Part shown: positions 25,560-33,752 of the stretch, piece after piece
Layout of the letters: each line of letters begins with the position of its first letter
How positions within the stretch are numbered: position 1 is the stretch's first letter
The notes under the pieces: generated by a model
Told to the model about the DNA's origin: nothing
The model's database searches: none
The model's input: only the letters and a program-made list of their open reading frames with translations
Program-made: the position numbers and the translations under genes
DNA from: an uncultured Lachnospiraceae bacterium
GTDB lineage: Bacteria; Bacillota; Clostridia; Lachnospirales; Lachnospiraceae
Reading direction: 5' to 3'
Assembly: GCA_947625015.1 (NCBI GenBank)
Contig: CANQMR010000003.1
Coordinates: forward strand, 62,001-126,000
Length of the DNA stretch: 64,000 nt

Positions 25560-26813
25560 TTACAGATATTTAAACAGCCAGATCAATATATCCTTGTCTC
25601 CCTTAATATAGGGAATCACCTGCGTTTGTTCTTTGTTCTTAAGGTCAATAATAGCAGCATTGCCACCGCCGCCGATTCCCGGCAGCTTGTAAAAGCCGTC
25701 AAAAAACAGACCCGCCATATCATCTTTCCGGTTCGCCTCCGGCAGCAGTTCCCGAAAAGCCTCCATATCCACATAAACATTCTCTTCATCAATATGAACT
25801 GCGCTATGCAGCTCCTCGCTGTCTTCCACCAATGCCTGCTTGCCGGTCTGGTCATACACCGCCCAGGAATCTATAACGGTATACCGGGGATAGGAAGCCT
25901 TCACGATGCCACCCGCAAGAAAAGCATAGAGCGCAATGCCAAACGCCAGAAAAGCAGCCATTTTCTTTCTGTTATAAGGTCTGTAATCCGCAATCCCCAT
26001 AATTCTGCGCTTAAACTGCCGGTACTGCTGCTCACCGGCAAAGGCGACTGCCCTGCCCATATTCCGGTTATCCTTGGGAACCGCCTTCATACTCTTTATC
26101 AGCAGCCTGCCATAATCATAGGGGCTCTGTCTCCCGTTTTGCATTGTAACCCGGTCGCAAATCTCCTCTAAATCCGTCTGAAAATATTTAACACAGATAT
26201 GTACAAGGGGATTCAGCCATAAAAGCATCCGCACCGCATCCCAGAGCAGATAGAACCACAAATGCCCCAACCGGATATGCGTCTTCTCGTGAAGAATAAT
26301 TGCCTCTAACTCCTCCCGGTTAAAGTTCTCCACCACCTGAGCGGGCAGTACAATGCGGGGACGGAACACTCCCGCAGTAAAGGGGGACATGGCCGTATCG
26401 CTTACATATACCTTCTGCCCGCAAATGGTTGCCGCCGGAAGCGTCCGGATATGCCTTTTCAATCCCTTACGCTGCCTTAAAAGATAGATTCCAACAAACA
26501 GGATTCCGGCAATATACAGCCAGCAAAACCATAGATGCATAGCGCAAAAATCATGCCAGCCAAACAGAAGAACAAAGCCGGTATGCGTCTGATAAATACA
26601 GGTCAGCTTTCCGACAAAAAGGCATAGCGGCAATAACCCCCACAACATTCCCCGCACAAAGACAGCATGGCGAAACAGCGTTCTCCGCAAAAGCAGAATT
26701 ACAAGCATGACTGCGAGGGAAACGGTAACGCCCCTTCCCAGAAGAACAGTGCAGTAATCTACCCAGCCGCAAACACATCTGGCAAATGCATCAAACCACA
26801 GACGAAAAGTCAT
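25560..26813 (-). CDS. M56 (BlaR1/MecR1-type) membrane metalloprotease without beta-lactam domain
   Basis: 417 residues: membrane segments in the first 115, an M56 zinc protease core with HEKTH at 175-179 and the downstream EEICD ligand region, a further membrane segment at about 288-306, then an outer C-terminal domain of about 110 residues. BlaR1 and MecR1 carry a penicillin-binding sensor there; this protein has a short unrelated domain with the motif FYKLPGIGGGG. On sensing its signal the protease should trigger removal of the BlaI repressor encoded upstream, whose gene overlaps this one by four bases. A second such pair occurs at 37-38.7 kb. The ligand is unknown. Confidence 0.85.
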   Translation of the reverse strand: MTFRLWFDAFARCVCGWVDYCTVLLGRGVTVSLAVMLVILLLRRTLFRHAVFVRGMLWGLLPLCLFVGKLTCIYQTHTGFVLLFGWHDFCAMHLWFCWLYIAGILFVGIYLLRQRKGLKRHIRTLPAATICGQKVYVSDTAMSPFTAGVFRPRIVLPAQVVENFNREELEAIILHEKTHIRLGHLWFYLLWDAVRMLLWLNPLVHICVKYFQTDLEEICDRVTMQNGRQSPYDYGRLLIKSMKAVPKDNRNMGRAVAFAGEQQYRQFKRRIMGIADYRPYNRKKMAAFLAFGIALYAFLAGGIVKASYPRYTVIDSWAVYDQTGKQALVEDSEELHSAVHIDEENVYVDMEAFRELLPEANRKDDMAGLFFDGFYKLPGIGGGGNAAIIDLKNKEQTQVIPYIKGDKDILIWLFKYL

Positions 26814-27211
26814 CTCTTATCACATCCTTTGCTTTTTTCAAGAATGGCCTCCAACTCCTTAATCTGTTCCTCCGTCAGCTCACAGTTCTGAATCAGGGCA
26901 GCCAATGCATTGGTCTTATTGCCGGAGAAATAGCTTTCCGTAAAACGGCGGCTCTTGTCCATAAGGCACTCCTTCCTTGAACGGAGTGGAAAATAGTGAT
27001 ATACCCTGGAATCCTTCTTGTCTACCGTATAGTCAATAATCCCCTTTTGATACAGCCGGTTAATCAATACCCGCACCGTCTTGGGAGAAAATTCCTTGGT
27101 TCCTTCTAACCTCTTGATAATCTCCAGTGAAGTCATGGGAATGCTGCTCTCCCATAAAATATCCATAATCAGCCATTCCGTCTCACTGGGCGTCATATCC
27201 TTCTTTAACAT
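26810..27211 (-). CDS. BlaI/MecI/CopY family repressor
   Basis: 133-residue winged-helix repressor: MTPSETEWLIMDILWESSIP, TSLEIIKRLEG, TVRVLINRLYQKGIIDYTVD, then a C-terminal dimerisation helix (ALIQNCELTEEQIKELEAIL). In known systems the partner M56 protease causes its cleavage and induction. The ATG at 27211 has GGAAGG eight bases upstream; the longer frame from 27235 starts with GTG and lacks a site. A consensus sigma-A promoter with an overlapping TACA-N2-TGTT dyad lies upstream, so autorepression is likely. Confidence 0.9.
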   Translation of the reverse strand: MLKKDMTPSETEWLIMDILWESSIPMTSLEIIKRLEGTKEFSPKTVRVLINRLYQKGIIDYTVDKKDSRVYHYFPLRSRKECLMDKSRRFTESYFSGNKTNALAALIQNCELTEEQIKELEAILEKSKGCDKR

Positions 27212-27249
27212 TTGTTCGTCCTTCCCTCTGTACACTTTATCGTAACTGC

Positions 27250-27278
27250 ATTATAGCACAATGGATAACACTTGTAAA
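27250..27278 (-). promoter_or_regulatory. Sigma-A promoter with overlapping BlaI-type operator
   Basis: Minus strand TTTACA (27273-27278), 17-bp spacer, TATAAT (27250-27255). The -35 overlaps TACAAGTGTT, one mismatch from the BlaI/CopY dyad TACA-N2-TGTA. Confidence 0.7.
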
Positions 27279-27287
27279 TTGTTAATG

Positions 27288-28013
27288 CTATTTTTTATTG
27301 AAATATTCCTCCCGCATTTTCAGTAAAATTTTCTTTTCCAGACGACTGACCTGCACCTGGGAAATTCCTATCTCCTTCGCAATTTCCGTCTGCGTCCGGT
27401 TTTCAAAATAGCGGAGCTTTATAATTTTTTCCTCCGTCTCATTGAGTCCGGACATTAATCCTTCTATTACAATGCGGTCTAAAAGCACCCCCTGGGCGTC
27501 TCCCTCGTCTGCAATCTTATCCATGAGATATACCGCATTGCCGTCATTCTGGTAAATGGTCTTATAAATGGATTCCACCTCTACATTGGCCTCTAAGGAG
27601 GCTACGATTTCCTCCACATCAATTTCCAACAGTCTGGACAGTTCTTCAAGCCTTGGCTCAATGCCCGTCCTGTTAATAATTTCCTCCCTCGCCTTCTTTA
27701 CCTTATAGGCCGTCTCCTTAAGCGTCCGGCTCACCTTAATCATGCCGTCGTCCCGGAGAAACCGTTTTATCTCCCCGGTAATCATGGGAACGGCATAGGT
27801 ACTGAATTTTACATCAAAGGAAAGATCAAATTTATCAATGCATTTCATCAGGCCGATACAGCCAATCTGATATAAATCCTCCAGCTCATGCCCCCGTCCG
27901 AGGAACCTTCTCGCCACTGCCCACACCAGTCCGAGGTTCTCGGTCACAAGCTGCTCTTTTGCGTCCTGGTTACCTTCTTTTGCAAGCCTTAATAATTCCA
28001 AAGTCTTGTCCAT
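27288..28013 (-). CDS. sigF: RNA polymerase sigma-F factor (SpoIIAC)
   Basis: Forespore-specific sigma factor, 241 residues. Region 2 (NLGLVWAVARRFLGRGHELEDLYQIGCIGLMKCIDKFD), region 3 (TGEIKRFLRDDGMIKVSRTLKE) and region 4 (LRYFENRTQTEIAKEIGISQVQVSRLEKK) are all clear. It closes the spoIIA operon, 10 bp after spoIIAB, and is held inactive by that protein until SpoIIAA releases it. The downstream BlaI promoter region begins within about 40 bp of another convergence-free boundary, with no obvious terminator seen. Confidence 0.96.
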   Translation of the reverse strand: MDKTLELLRLAKEGNQDAKEQLVTENLGLVWAVARRFLGRGHELEDLYQIGCIGLMKCIDKFDLSFDVKFSTYAVPMITGEIKRFLRDDGMIKVSRTLKETAYKVKKAREEIINRTGIEPRLEELSRLLEIDVEEIVASLEANVEVESIYKTIYQNDGNAVYLMDKIADEGDAQGVLLDRIVIEGLMSGLNETEEKIIKLRYFENRTQTEIAKEIGISQVQVSRLEKKILLKMREEYFNKK

Positions 28014-28023
28014 GACGCCTCCA

Positions 28024-28509
28024 CTATTGATTTTCTTTTATTGTCTCCTCCTCCGCTTCTCCGGTCTCCCAGTCCTCCTTTGTTTTTCCGATTCGTTTCC
28101 ACATGGTGACAACGGTTCCCTTTCCCACAGCAGATTCCACCTTAAGGTCGTCCATAAAGGCTTCCATAAAGGCAAATCCCATTCCGGAGCGTTCTAACTC
28201 CGGCTTAGATGTGTACATAGGTTCCATGGCCTTTTCAATATCCGGAATCCCCACGCCGTAATCCGTAACAATAATTGTAACCAGTTCATTCTCGATGCGG
28301 GTTTCAATCCGGATTCTTCCGTCCTTATTTTCATATCCATGAATGATGGAGTTGGTCACAGCCTCCGACACTGCCGTTTTGATATCCGCCACTTCCTCCA
28401 AGGTGGGATTTAACCTTGTGACGAAAGCCGCCACTACCACTCTTGCAAATCCTTCATTGCGCGACACGCTGTCAAACTCCACTACCATCTGATTGTTATA
28501 CTGTTCCAT
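28024..28509 (-). CDS. spoIIAB: Anti-sigma-F factor / serine kinase SpoIIAB
   Basis: GHKL-fold ATP-binding protein of 161 residues that binds sigma-F and phosphorylates SpoIIAA. N box EAVTNSIIHGYENK, G1 box DYGVGIPD and G2 box GMGFAFMEAFMD are intact. The C-terminal 20 residues are acidic and glutamate rich (EDWETGEAEEETIKE), slightly longer than in Bacillus. It lies between spoIIAA (81 bp upstream) and sigF (10 bp downstream). Confidence 0.95.
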   Translation of the reverse strand: MEQYNNQMVVEFDSVSRNEGFARVVVAAFVTRLNPTLEEVADIKTAVSEAVTNSIIHGYENKDGRIRIETRIENELVTIIVTDYGVGIPDIEKAMEPMYTSKPELERSGMGFAFMEAFMDDLKVESAVGKGTVVTMWKRIGKTKEDWETGEAEEETIKENQ

Positions 28510-28590
28510 AATACTTTCCCCTTTTCCTGTTTTTTAAGTAATCTCTTTTAAGTTCTCCCTTTTATATTATTGATTAAATATTAACTGTAG

Positions 28591-28938
28591 TTAATATTCT
28601 TTTTCAATCACCTCTAACGCCGTCTTGGTATCCTTCTGTGTTCTGGCAATACGGTACAGTCCGGAGATTTCCAAAATTCTGGAAATCTTATCATGCACGC
28701 CGACAATATACACATTGCCGTTTAAATACCGTACCTCCCGATACCGTCCCATCACCAGTCCGATTCCAGAGCTGTCCATAAAATGCGTATGCTCATAATT
28801 AAAAATCACATTGCGGATTTTTTTACCGGTAAACAGCGGGTCTGTCTTTTCCCGCACAATCCCTGCCACATGATGGTCAAGCTCCTCCGGCAGGTCAATA
28901 ATCAGGGTTTCTCCCTTTACTTGAAATAACTGCTTCAT
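28591..28938 (-). CDS. spoIIAA: Anti-sigma-F antagonist SpoIIAA
   Basis: STAS-domain protein of 115 residues; the phosphorylated serine lies in DSSGIGLVMGR. When dephosphorylated by SpoIIE it binds SpoIIAB and frees sigma-F. I start at the ATG at 28938, preceded by AAGGAAAAG. The frame stays open to 29001, but that extension would code through a terminator hairpin (28973-29008) and is not credible. A sigma-H promoter is expected for the operon, but I could not identify one with confidence. Confidence 0.95.
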   Translation of the reverse strand: MKQLFQVKGETLIIDLPEELDHHVAGIVREKTDPLFTGKKIRNVIFNYEHTHFMDSSGIGLVMGRYREVRYLNGNVYIVGVHDKISRILEISGLYRIARTQKDTKTALEVIEKEY

Positions 28939-28972
28939 ATTCTTTTCCTTCACTTTCCTATAATAATAAAAG

Positions 28973-29008
28973 AAAGACAATAACCCTCTAATCAGAGTCA
29001 TTGTCTTT
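28973..29008 (-). terminator. Terminator between the TPR gene and spoIIAA
   Basis: Minus strand AAAGACAAT/ATTGTCTTT 9-bp stem with inner CTCT/AGAG pairing, followed by a T-rich tract. It ends the folC-TPR transcript about 80 bp after its stop. Confidence 0.72.
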
Positions 29009-29084
29009 TCCTTCGTAGCTTATTCTTTTGTCCTTTGTTATCCGTTATCGGATTATTCCGAATATTATCTGCGGTTAAATTTAT

Positions 29085-30401
29085 CTATTCAGAAAGATAG
29101 TCTGAGATTTCTTCTATATGACTACTTTCGGGATAGCTGTCCTTAAGTTTGACAAAGGCTGCCTTTGCTTTCTCCTCATCCTGATTGCCCAGATAGGCTT
29201 TCCCAAGATAGTAATATGCGTCTTCTCCTTCCTGTAACTGAAGGGCTACATTGCACATATTGATTGCCTTTTCAAAATCTTCTTCTGTAATCGCCTTTTG
29301 TGCCTCTGTGCATAAAGTCTCATATGCCGTATTCGGTATATTGTCCTTGATTACCTGAAAGGCTTCCTTAGAATCCTGCTTTTGATCAGCCGCTTCTTTT
29401 TCTTCCGCCTCTTTGTCGGCGGCCTGTTTTTGCAGGGTGCTAAGCTGGCTTTCCAAATCAGAAATCGTAACATTCTTCTGGGAAATCTCATCACTATAGG
29501 TAAGCTGCAAATCCCGGTTTTCCTTATTGGCTGAATTGAGCTTTGTAGGAAGAATCAACAGCCAGAATGATAAAATCCCCAATATCAATCCGACAGATAC
29601 ATAAAGCAGATTGAACTTATTATGGTTAATCTCCTCATAGGAGCCGACGGAAGAATCCGGGTCCTCCACATCATCAATATCATTTTCAAAAAAGGTCTTA
29701 ATATCAGACTTAAGCTGATCCTCGTCCGTATAAGCAGAATCCACATCAATTCTTGTGCTGCTTTCCTTAAGCCCGATAATATCCCGCGGCGTCATTCCCA
29801 TTTCCTTCAGATACTTTACAGCTAACGTATTGTTCTTGTCAATACGCAGAACCCGCTTCAAGGCTTTCTTCGCCTTATCCGGATTCCCATTGTCCATATA
29901 GAGAAGGGCCAGCAATAGATATCCCTTGACAAAATGAGGGTATCCGGAAAGGATTCTCTTTAACTGGATAAAGGCCAAATCCTTGGTTCCCTGTCTGGCA
30001 TGCATAAGCGCCTGATTAAACTGTTTGGCTAATTGATTGGCTTCCTCTAATTCCACAGGGTCCGACTGCACCTGCCTGATATAGTACTGGGCAATGTTGC
30101 CGTCCCCCGGCAGATAGTTGCTGCTCATCACCCATTGGGTAAGCCCTAAAATGGTCTCTCCCATTTCATAGTAAATCAGCCCTAACAAATTGCGGGCGTT
30201 AATATTCTGTTTGTTATACTTTAACGCTAAATTCAATGCATCAATAGCACCGGTTAGATCTCTGACACTGGCTCTGTCTAACCCCAGATTATAATAATAA
30301 CTGGAAGTATTATAGGCCTTTGCCAACAGTCGATGGCTCATGCCGCAATTACTGCAATGTCCGTTCTCTAATACAGGTGCTCCACAATTCAAACACTCCA
30401 T
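29085..30401 (-). CDS. Zinc-ribbon TPR membrane protein
   Basis: 438 residues. An N-terminal zinc ribbon (C3, C6, C16, C19) is followed by TPR-like helices (about 30-200) on the cytoplasmic side, one membrane segment (about 264-285), then an outer coiled coil (SEISQKNVTISDLESQLSTLQKQAADKEAEEKEAADQ region) and further TPR repeats (YYYLGKAYLGNQDEEKAKAAFVKLKD). TPR domains on both sides of the membrane suggest a scaffold that joins cytoplasmic and envelope proteins. No specific function is known to me. It follows a 49-residue gene by 11 bp and folC before that. Confidence 0.8.
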   Translation of the reverse strand: MECLNCGAPVLENGHCSNCGMSHRLLAKAYNTSSYYYNLGLDRASVRDLTGAIDALNLALKYNKQNINARNLLGLIYYEMGETILGLTQWVMSSNYLPGDGNIAQYYIRQVQSDPVELEEANQLAKQFNQALMHARQGTKDLAFIQLKRILSGYPHFVKGYLLLALLYMDNGNPDKAKKALKRVLRIDKNNTLAVKYLKEMGMTPRDIIGLKESSTRIDVDSAYTDEDQLKSDIKTFFENDIDDVEDPDSSVGSYEEINHNKFNLLYVSVGLILGILSFWLLILPTKLNSANKENRDLQLTYSDEISQKNVTISDLESQLSTLQKQAADKEAEEKEAADQKQDSKEAFQVIKDNIPNTAYETLCTEAQKAITEEDFEKAINMCNVALQLQEGEDAYYYLGKAYLGNQDEEKAKAAFVKLKDSYPESSHIEEISDYLSE

Positions 30402-30412
30402 ATTCTCACCAC

Positions 30413-30562
30413 CTATTGCGACTGTCTGTCATTCAACTGTTGTAACATTTCCTCTAATACATCTGTTATATCTTTTACATCATTCTTATATATTGCATCC
30501 TCAGCCTGGGCAATCTCCAGACTGGGCTTAAACTTTCTAATCTCCTCATCGAAATTAATCAT
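30413..30562 (-). CDS. Very small protein (49 aa) between folC and the TPR gene
   Basis: An uninterrupted ATG-to-TAG frame starting MINFDEEIRKFKPSLEIAQA and ending LLQQLNDRQSQ-like (residues 39-49, EMLQQLNDRQSQ). It is acidic and fully helical in appearance, without cysteines or membrane segment. It begins 3 bp after the folC stop with GGGAG in the folC end as ribosome site, and stops 11 bp before the TPR gene. The tight packing makes it a real gene, possibly a small partner of the TPR protein. No family recognised. Confidence 0.7.
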   Translation of the reverse strand: MINFDEEIRKFKPSLEIAQAEDAIYKNDVKDITDVLEEMLQQLNDRQSQ

Positions 30563-30565
30563 AAT

Positions 30566-31894
30566 CTATACTCCCAAACCGAGTAAGTTACCGGCCAGAT
30601 ATAAGGAGCCTACGCAAAATAAATACTGTTCATCAACATGGCTTTTCCCATAGGCAAAGCCTGCTTCTATATCATCAAAAATGGTAATCTTACTACCAGA
30701 AAAATGTCTAAATGCTTCTTCCACATCTGCTGTCCCAGCCGATCTGTCGCCGTCATATCTCACAATAATAATCTCCTGAAAAGGAATCCTGCAAAGCCGC
30801 TTAATCATAGCTTCGTAATCCTTGTCCTTTGAGACAGCAAATAATAAAATCTTCTGTTCCTCCGGGAACAGCACCTCTAAGGTTTTGCAGAAAGCCTCTA
30901 TGGCTTCTTCGTTGTGTGCGCCGTCGATGTATATATGGTTCGCAACACATTCCATTCTGCAGGGCCAGACCATATTCACAAGTCCCGCCTTCACTATATC
31001 TAAATATCTATCGGTTAATCCGTTATCAGCAAAATCCATTCCTGCCTGTCCAAAACAATCCCGGCAGGAGTTTAACAAAATCTCAAATGCCTTTACAGCC
31101 AAAGCTGCATTGTCCAATTGATAAAGAGCGGTTTTTCTTATTTGCAGACCGCTATATTCATAATAACCACTATTGAAAGAAAAATCAATGGTTTTTTTCT
31201 TAATTTTTAATATTTTATACTGAAAATCCCTTACTGCATGGCAATCCGCTTCCATATTTTTACAAAAATCAGTTATAATTTTCGTTTCCGGTCCCTTTCT
31301 GTCAAAAAAAACCACAGGAACCCCCGGTTTGATAATGCCCGCCTTTTCTCTTGCAATCTCCTCAATCGTATTTCCCAAATACTGCATATGGTCAAGTCCT
31401 ACAGATGTGATAATGCATAACGCCGGTTGTACCACATTGGTGGCGTCTAATCTTCCGCCCATGCCGGTTTCAAAAATCATAAAATCCACACCCTGTTTTT
31501 TAAAGTACAGCGCAGACATTAAAAACAGCAATTCAAAAAAAGAGGGGTGGGGTATCCCCTGCCTTTTTGCCGTTTCCATATACCCCATGACCTCCTGGAA
31601 AATTTCCATAAATTTCTCATCAGAAATCACTTCCCTGTCTATCCGGATTCTCTCATTTATTTTTACTAAATGGGGAGAGGTAAAAAGTCCCACCCTGCAT
31701 CCTGCTTCCGTTAATATGGACGCCAAAAAAGAGCAGGTAGAACCTTTCCCATTGGTACCTGCCACATGGACAACCGGACAGCACTGCTCCGGGTGCCCCA
31801 TTAATTCTAATATCTGATTTAAGTTATCCGTTCCCAATTTTTTTCCAAAAAGGGGAACGGACATGATGTAATCTACACATTCCTGATATGTCAT
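30566..31894 (-). CDS. folC: Folylpolyglutamate / dihydrofolate synthase
   Basis: Mur-ligase-type ATP-dependent enzyme that adds glutamate to folates, and in many bacteria to dihydropteroate. 442 residues with the P-loop HVAGTNGKGST, the omega-loop region LFTSPHLVKINERI, FEVGMGG-type ETGMGGRLDATN, SVGLDHMQYLGNTIEEIAREKAGI and DGAHNEEA. Other folate genes are not adjacent. First of a folC-small gene-TPR unit. Confidence 0.94.
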   Translation of the reverse strand: MTYQECVDYIMSVPLFGKKLGTDNLNQILELMGHPEQCCPVVHVAGTNGKGSTCSFLASILTEAGCRVGLFTSPHLVKINERIRIDREVISDEKFMEIFQEVMGYMETAKRQGIPHPSFFELLFLMSALYFKKQGVDFMIFETGMGGRLDATNVVQPALCIITSVGLDHMQYLGNTIEEIAREKAGIIKPGVPVVFFDRKGPETKIITDFCKNMEADCHAVRDFQYKILKIKKKTIDFSFNSGYYEYSGLQIRKTALYQLDNAALAVKAFEILLNSCRDCFGQAGMDFADNGLTDRYLDIVKAGLVNMVWPCRMECVANHIYIDGAHNEEAIEAFCKTLEVLFPEEQKILLFAVSKDKDYEAMIKRLCRIPFQEIIIVRYDGDRSAGTADVEEAFRHFSGSKITIFDDIEAGFAYGKSHVDEQYLFCVGSLYLAGNLLGLGV

Positions 31895-31947
31895 TTTATC
31901 TCAACCTTTTTAACTGGATTCATTGATGAAAATAAATTTTCAATCCG

Positions 31948-32445
31948 TCAACGGTTGTCAACCTTCTCCGGATAGAGGTCATGGTTAGAAAGCCGGTTCC
32001 ATGCAACCTCTTCCCATCTGGTGTCCGGTCTTCCGTAGTTGCAGTAAGGGTCGATGGAGATGCCGCCTCTTGGCGTAAATTTTCCCCATACCTCGATGTA
32101 TTTTGGATTCATTAACTGAATCAAATCTTTCATGATAATGTTGACACAATCCTCATGGAAATCTCCATGATTGCGGAAACTGAAAAGATAAAGCTTCAGG
32201 GATTTGGATTCCACCATCAGCTTATCTGGCACATAGGAGATATAGATTGTGGCAAAATCCGGCTGTCCGGTAATGGGACAGAGGGAAGTAAATTCCGGGC
32301 AGTTGAATTTCACAAAATAATCGTTGTCCGGGTGCTTGTTGACAAAGGTCTCTAATATCTCCGGAGCATAGTTGTCCGGGTATCTGGTGCCCTGATTTCC
32401 CAAAAGGGTAACGCCCTCTAATTCCTCTTTTTTTCTTCCGCTCAT
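31948..32445 (-). CDS. queF: NADPH-dependent 7-cyano-7-deazaguanine reductase QueF
   Basis: Cytoplasmic enzyme reducing preQ0 to preQ1 for queuosine. The unimodular (YkvM) form, 165 residues, with catalytic cysteine in [16 protein letters not shown] and the NADPH-binding [21 protein letters not shown] motif. ATG at 32445 is preceded by GGAGAGAG. queC, queD and queE are not adjacent, so it may serve salvage of preQ0 or act with genes elsewhere. Its leader region contains one arm of a long inverted repeat; I see no preQ1 riboswitch. Confidence 0.94.
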   Translation of the reverse strand: MSGRKKEELEGVTLLGNQGTRYPDNYAPEILETFVNKHPDNDYFVKFNCPEFTSLCPITGQPDFATIYISYVPDKLMVESKSLKLYLFSFRNHGDFHEDCVNIIMKDLIQLMNPKYIEVWGKFTPRGGISIDPYCNYGRPDTRWEEVAWNRLSNHDLYPEKVDNR

Positions 32446-32475
32446 ACACACTCTCTCCTTAGATTTTATTTCCCC

Positions 32476-32662
32476 GGTTCTGTGTTTTTTATATTATCAT
32501 GGGGAGGGGATTTTGGATTAGCGTATTCCCAACAACACCGGCGCTCGGTTATGGAATTTTTCAAAACAAGTTTTGCAAAATTCCATAAAGGTCGCGCCTT
32601 GTGTTTTGGGAAATACGCTAATCCTATTTACGCTCCGATGAGGATATAAAAAACGCAGAACC
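32476..32662. repeat. Long imperfect inverted repeat, about 92-bp arms and 2-base loop
   Basis: This lies in the 419-bp divergent gap between queF and the TauE gene. Left arm 32476-32567 pairs with right arm 32570-32662. Exact blocks include CAAAAC/GTTTTG at the centre, TATGGAATTTT, GATTAGCGTATT and GTTTTTTATAT with complements. The outer rest of the gap holds only the TauE promoter. As RNA this would form a single rod-like hairpin of about 185 nt. No coding frame, transposase or known RNA family is recognised. Its sequence is unrelated to the 14.6 kb inverted repeat. Confidence 0.88.
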
Positions 32663-32805
32663 TCCGCCACGCCCGAAGCCGGTTACTATGTTGCTGCGAT
32701 TCGTAACAGATAAAAACAGTATAGTATTAATGGAAAAAAATTGCAACGATAAATGCGATTGTATCAGTGTGCACAGTGGTTAAATTTCTTAAAATGAATT
32801 CGGGG

Positions 32806-32833
32806 TTTACAAATATTTTATGCGTGATATATT
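32806..32833 (+). promoter_or_regulatory. Sigma-A promoter of the TauE-type gene
   Basis: TTTACA (32806-32811), 16-bp spacer, TATATT (32828-32833), ending about 30 bp before the start codon. Confidence 0.65.
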
Positions 32834-32864
32834 TTAATGATAAATGGATTCGGAGGTGGCTTAC

Positions 32865-33644
32865 ATGCTGTTTAAAATTATTATCTGCTTTCTGGCAGGT
32901 ATAGGCGCCGGATTAGGGACGGGGTTCGCGGGAATGAGCGCCGCAGCGGTCACCAGTCCCATGCTGATTACTTTTCTCCACCTGCCCGCCTATGAAGCGG
33001 TAGGGATTGCACTGGCCAGTGATGTATTGGCAAGCGCCATCAGCGCATATACATATGGGAAAAATAAAAATCTGGATATTAAAAACGGAATGATCATGAT
33101 GATTACCGTATTGCTTTTTACCATGGTCGGCAGCTTTGTTGCCAGCAAAGTACCCAACAGAACCATGGGAAATTTCTCCGTTTTTATGACCTTCTTACTG
33201 GGAATTAAATTCATTGTAAAACCGGTTATGAACACGAAGGAAGCTATGGCTGATGTCAGCGCCAAAAAACGAATTGTCCAGTCCGTAGTAAGCGGCATGC
33301 TTGTCGGATTCATCTGTGGATTTATCGGCGCCGGCGGAGGAATGATGATGCTGTTAATCCTGACCAGTATTCTGGGATACGAGTTAAAGACCGCAGTCGG
33401 CACCAGTGTATTCATTATGGCTTTCACCGCTTTTACCGGTTCCGTCAGCCACTTTGCCATCGGCGGTCTGCCGGATATAAGCTGCCTGATTTTCTGCATA
33501 ATTTTTACTCTGCTTTGGGCGAGAATTGCGGCGCTGTTTGCAAACAGGACAAGCGCCGCCACATTAAACCGGGCGGTGGGCGTCGTGCTCTCCGCACTCG
33601 GTGTGGTTATATTATCTGTCAATCTGCTAAGCGGAACGCCTTGA
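32865..33644 (+). CDS. TauE/SafE family sulfite-type exporter
   Basis: Polytopic membrane permease of 259 residues with about seven to eight segments arranged as two repeats; the glycine-rich loops AGIGAGLGTGFAGMSAAAVTSP-like (first repeat, start of protein) and GFICGFIGAGGGMMML mark the family. Members move sulfite, sulfoacetate or other small organic sulfur anions; substrate here is open. I start at ATG 32865, eight bases after GGAGG; the ATG at 32844 lies before that site. The gene stands alone. Confidence 0.87.
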   Translation: MLFKIIICFLAGIGAGLGTGFAGMSAAAVTSPMLITFLHLPAYEAVGIALASDVLASAISAYTYGKNKNLDIKNGMIMMITVLLFTMVGSFVASKVPNRTMGNFSVFMTFLLGIKFIVKPVMNTKEAMADVSAKKRIVQSVVSGMLVGFICGFIGAGGGMMMLLILTSILGYELKTAVGTSVFIMAFTAFTGSVSHFAIGGLPDISCLIFCIIFTLLWARIAALFANRTSAATLNRAVGVVLSALGVVILSVNLLSGTP

Positions 33645-33666
33645 ATTTACGCCGATGTAAAAGAAT

Positions 33667-33695
33667 TTTGACAGGGGAAAACGTTCCATGTCAAA
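33667..33695. promoter_or_regulatory. Dyad TTTGACA / TGTCAAA upstream of the XRE gene
   Basis: A perfect 7-bp inverted repeat with 15-base spacing inside the 108-bp gap before the XRE regulator. It could be an operator for that protein or a weak hairpin; TTGACA is contained but no good -10 follows. Confidence 0.35.
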
Positions 33696-33752
33696 CGCCT
33701 TTGATTGAAATAAAAACACCGGAGGAATATAGTAACCGCAGGAGGTACGGAA

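Noticed and set aside
29010-29085. Sigma-H promoter for spoIIAA around CGGATAA-N12-GAAT
   Set aside because: Only a partial match, and it would lie upstream of a terminator hairpin that precedes spoIIAA.
32452-32700. preQ1 riboswitch in front of queF
   Set aside because: There are short resemblances (GGTTCT and an A-rich tail), but the compact preQ1-I pairing pattern is absent and the sequence is accounted for by the long inverted repeat.
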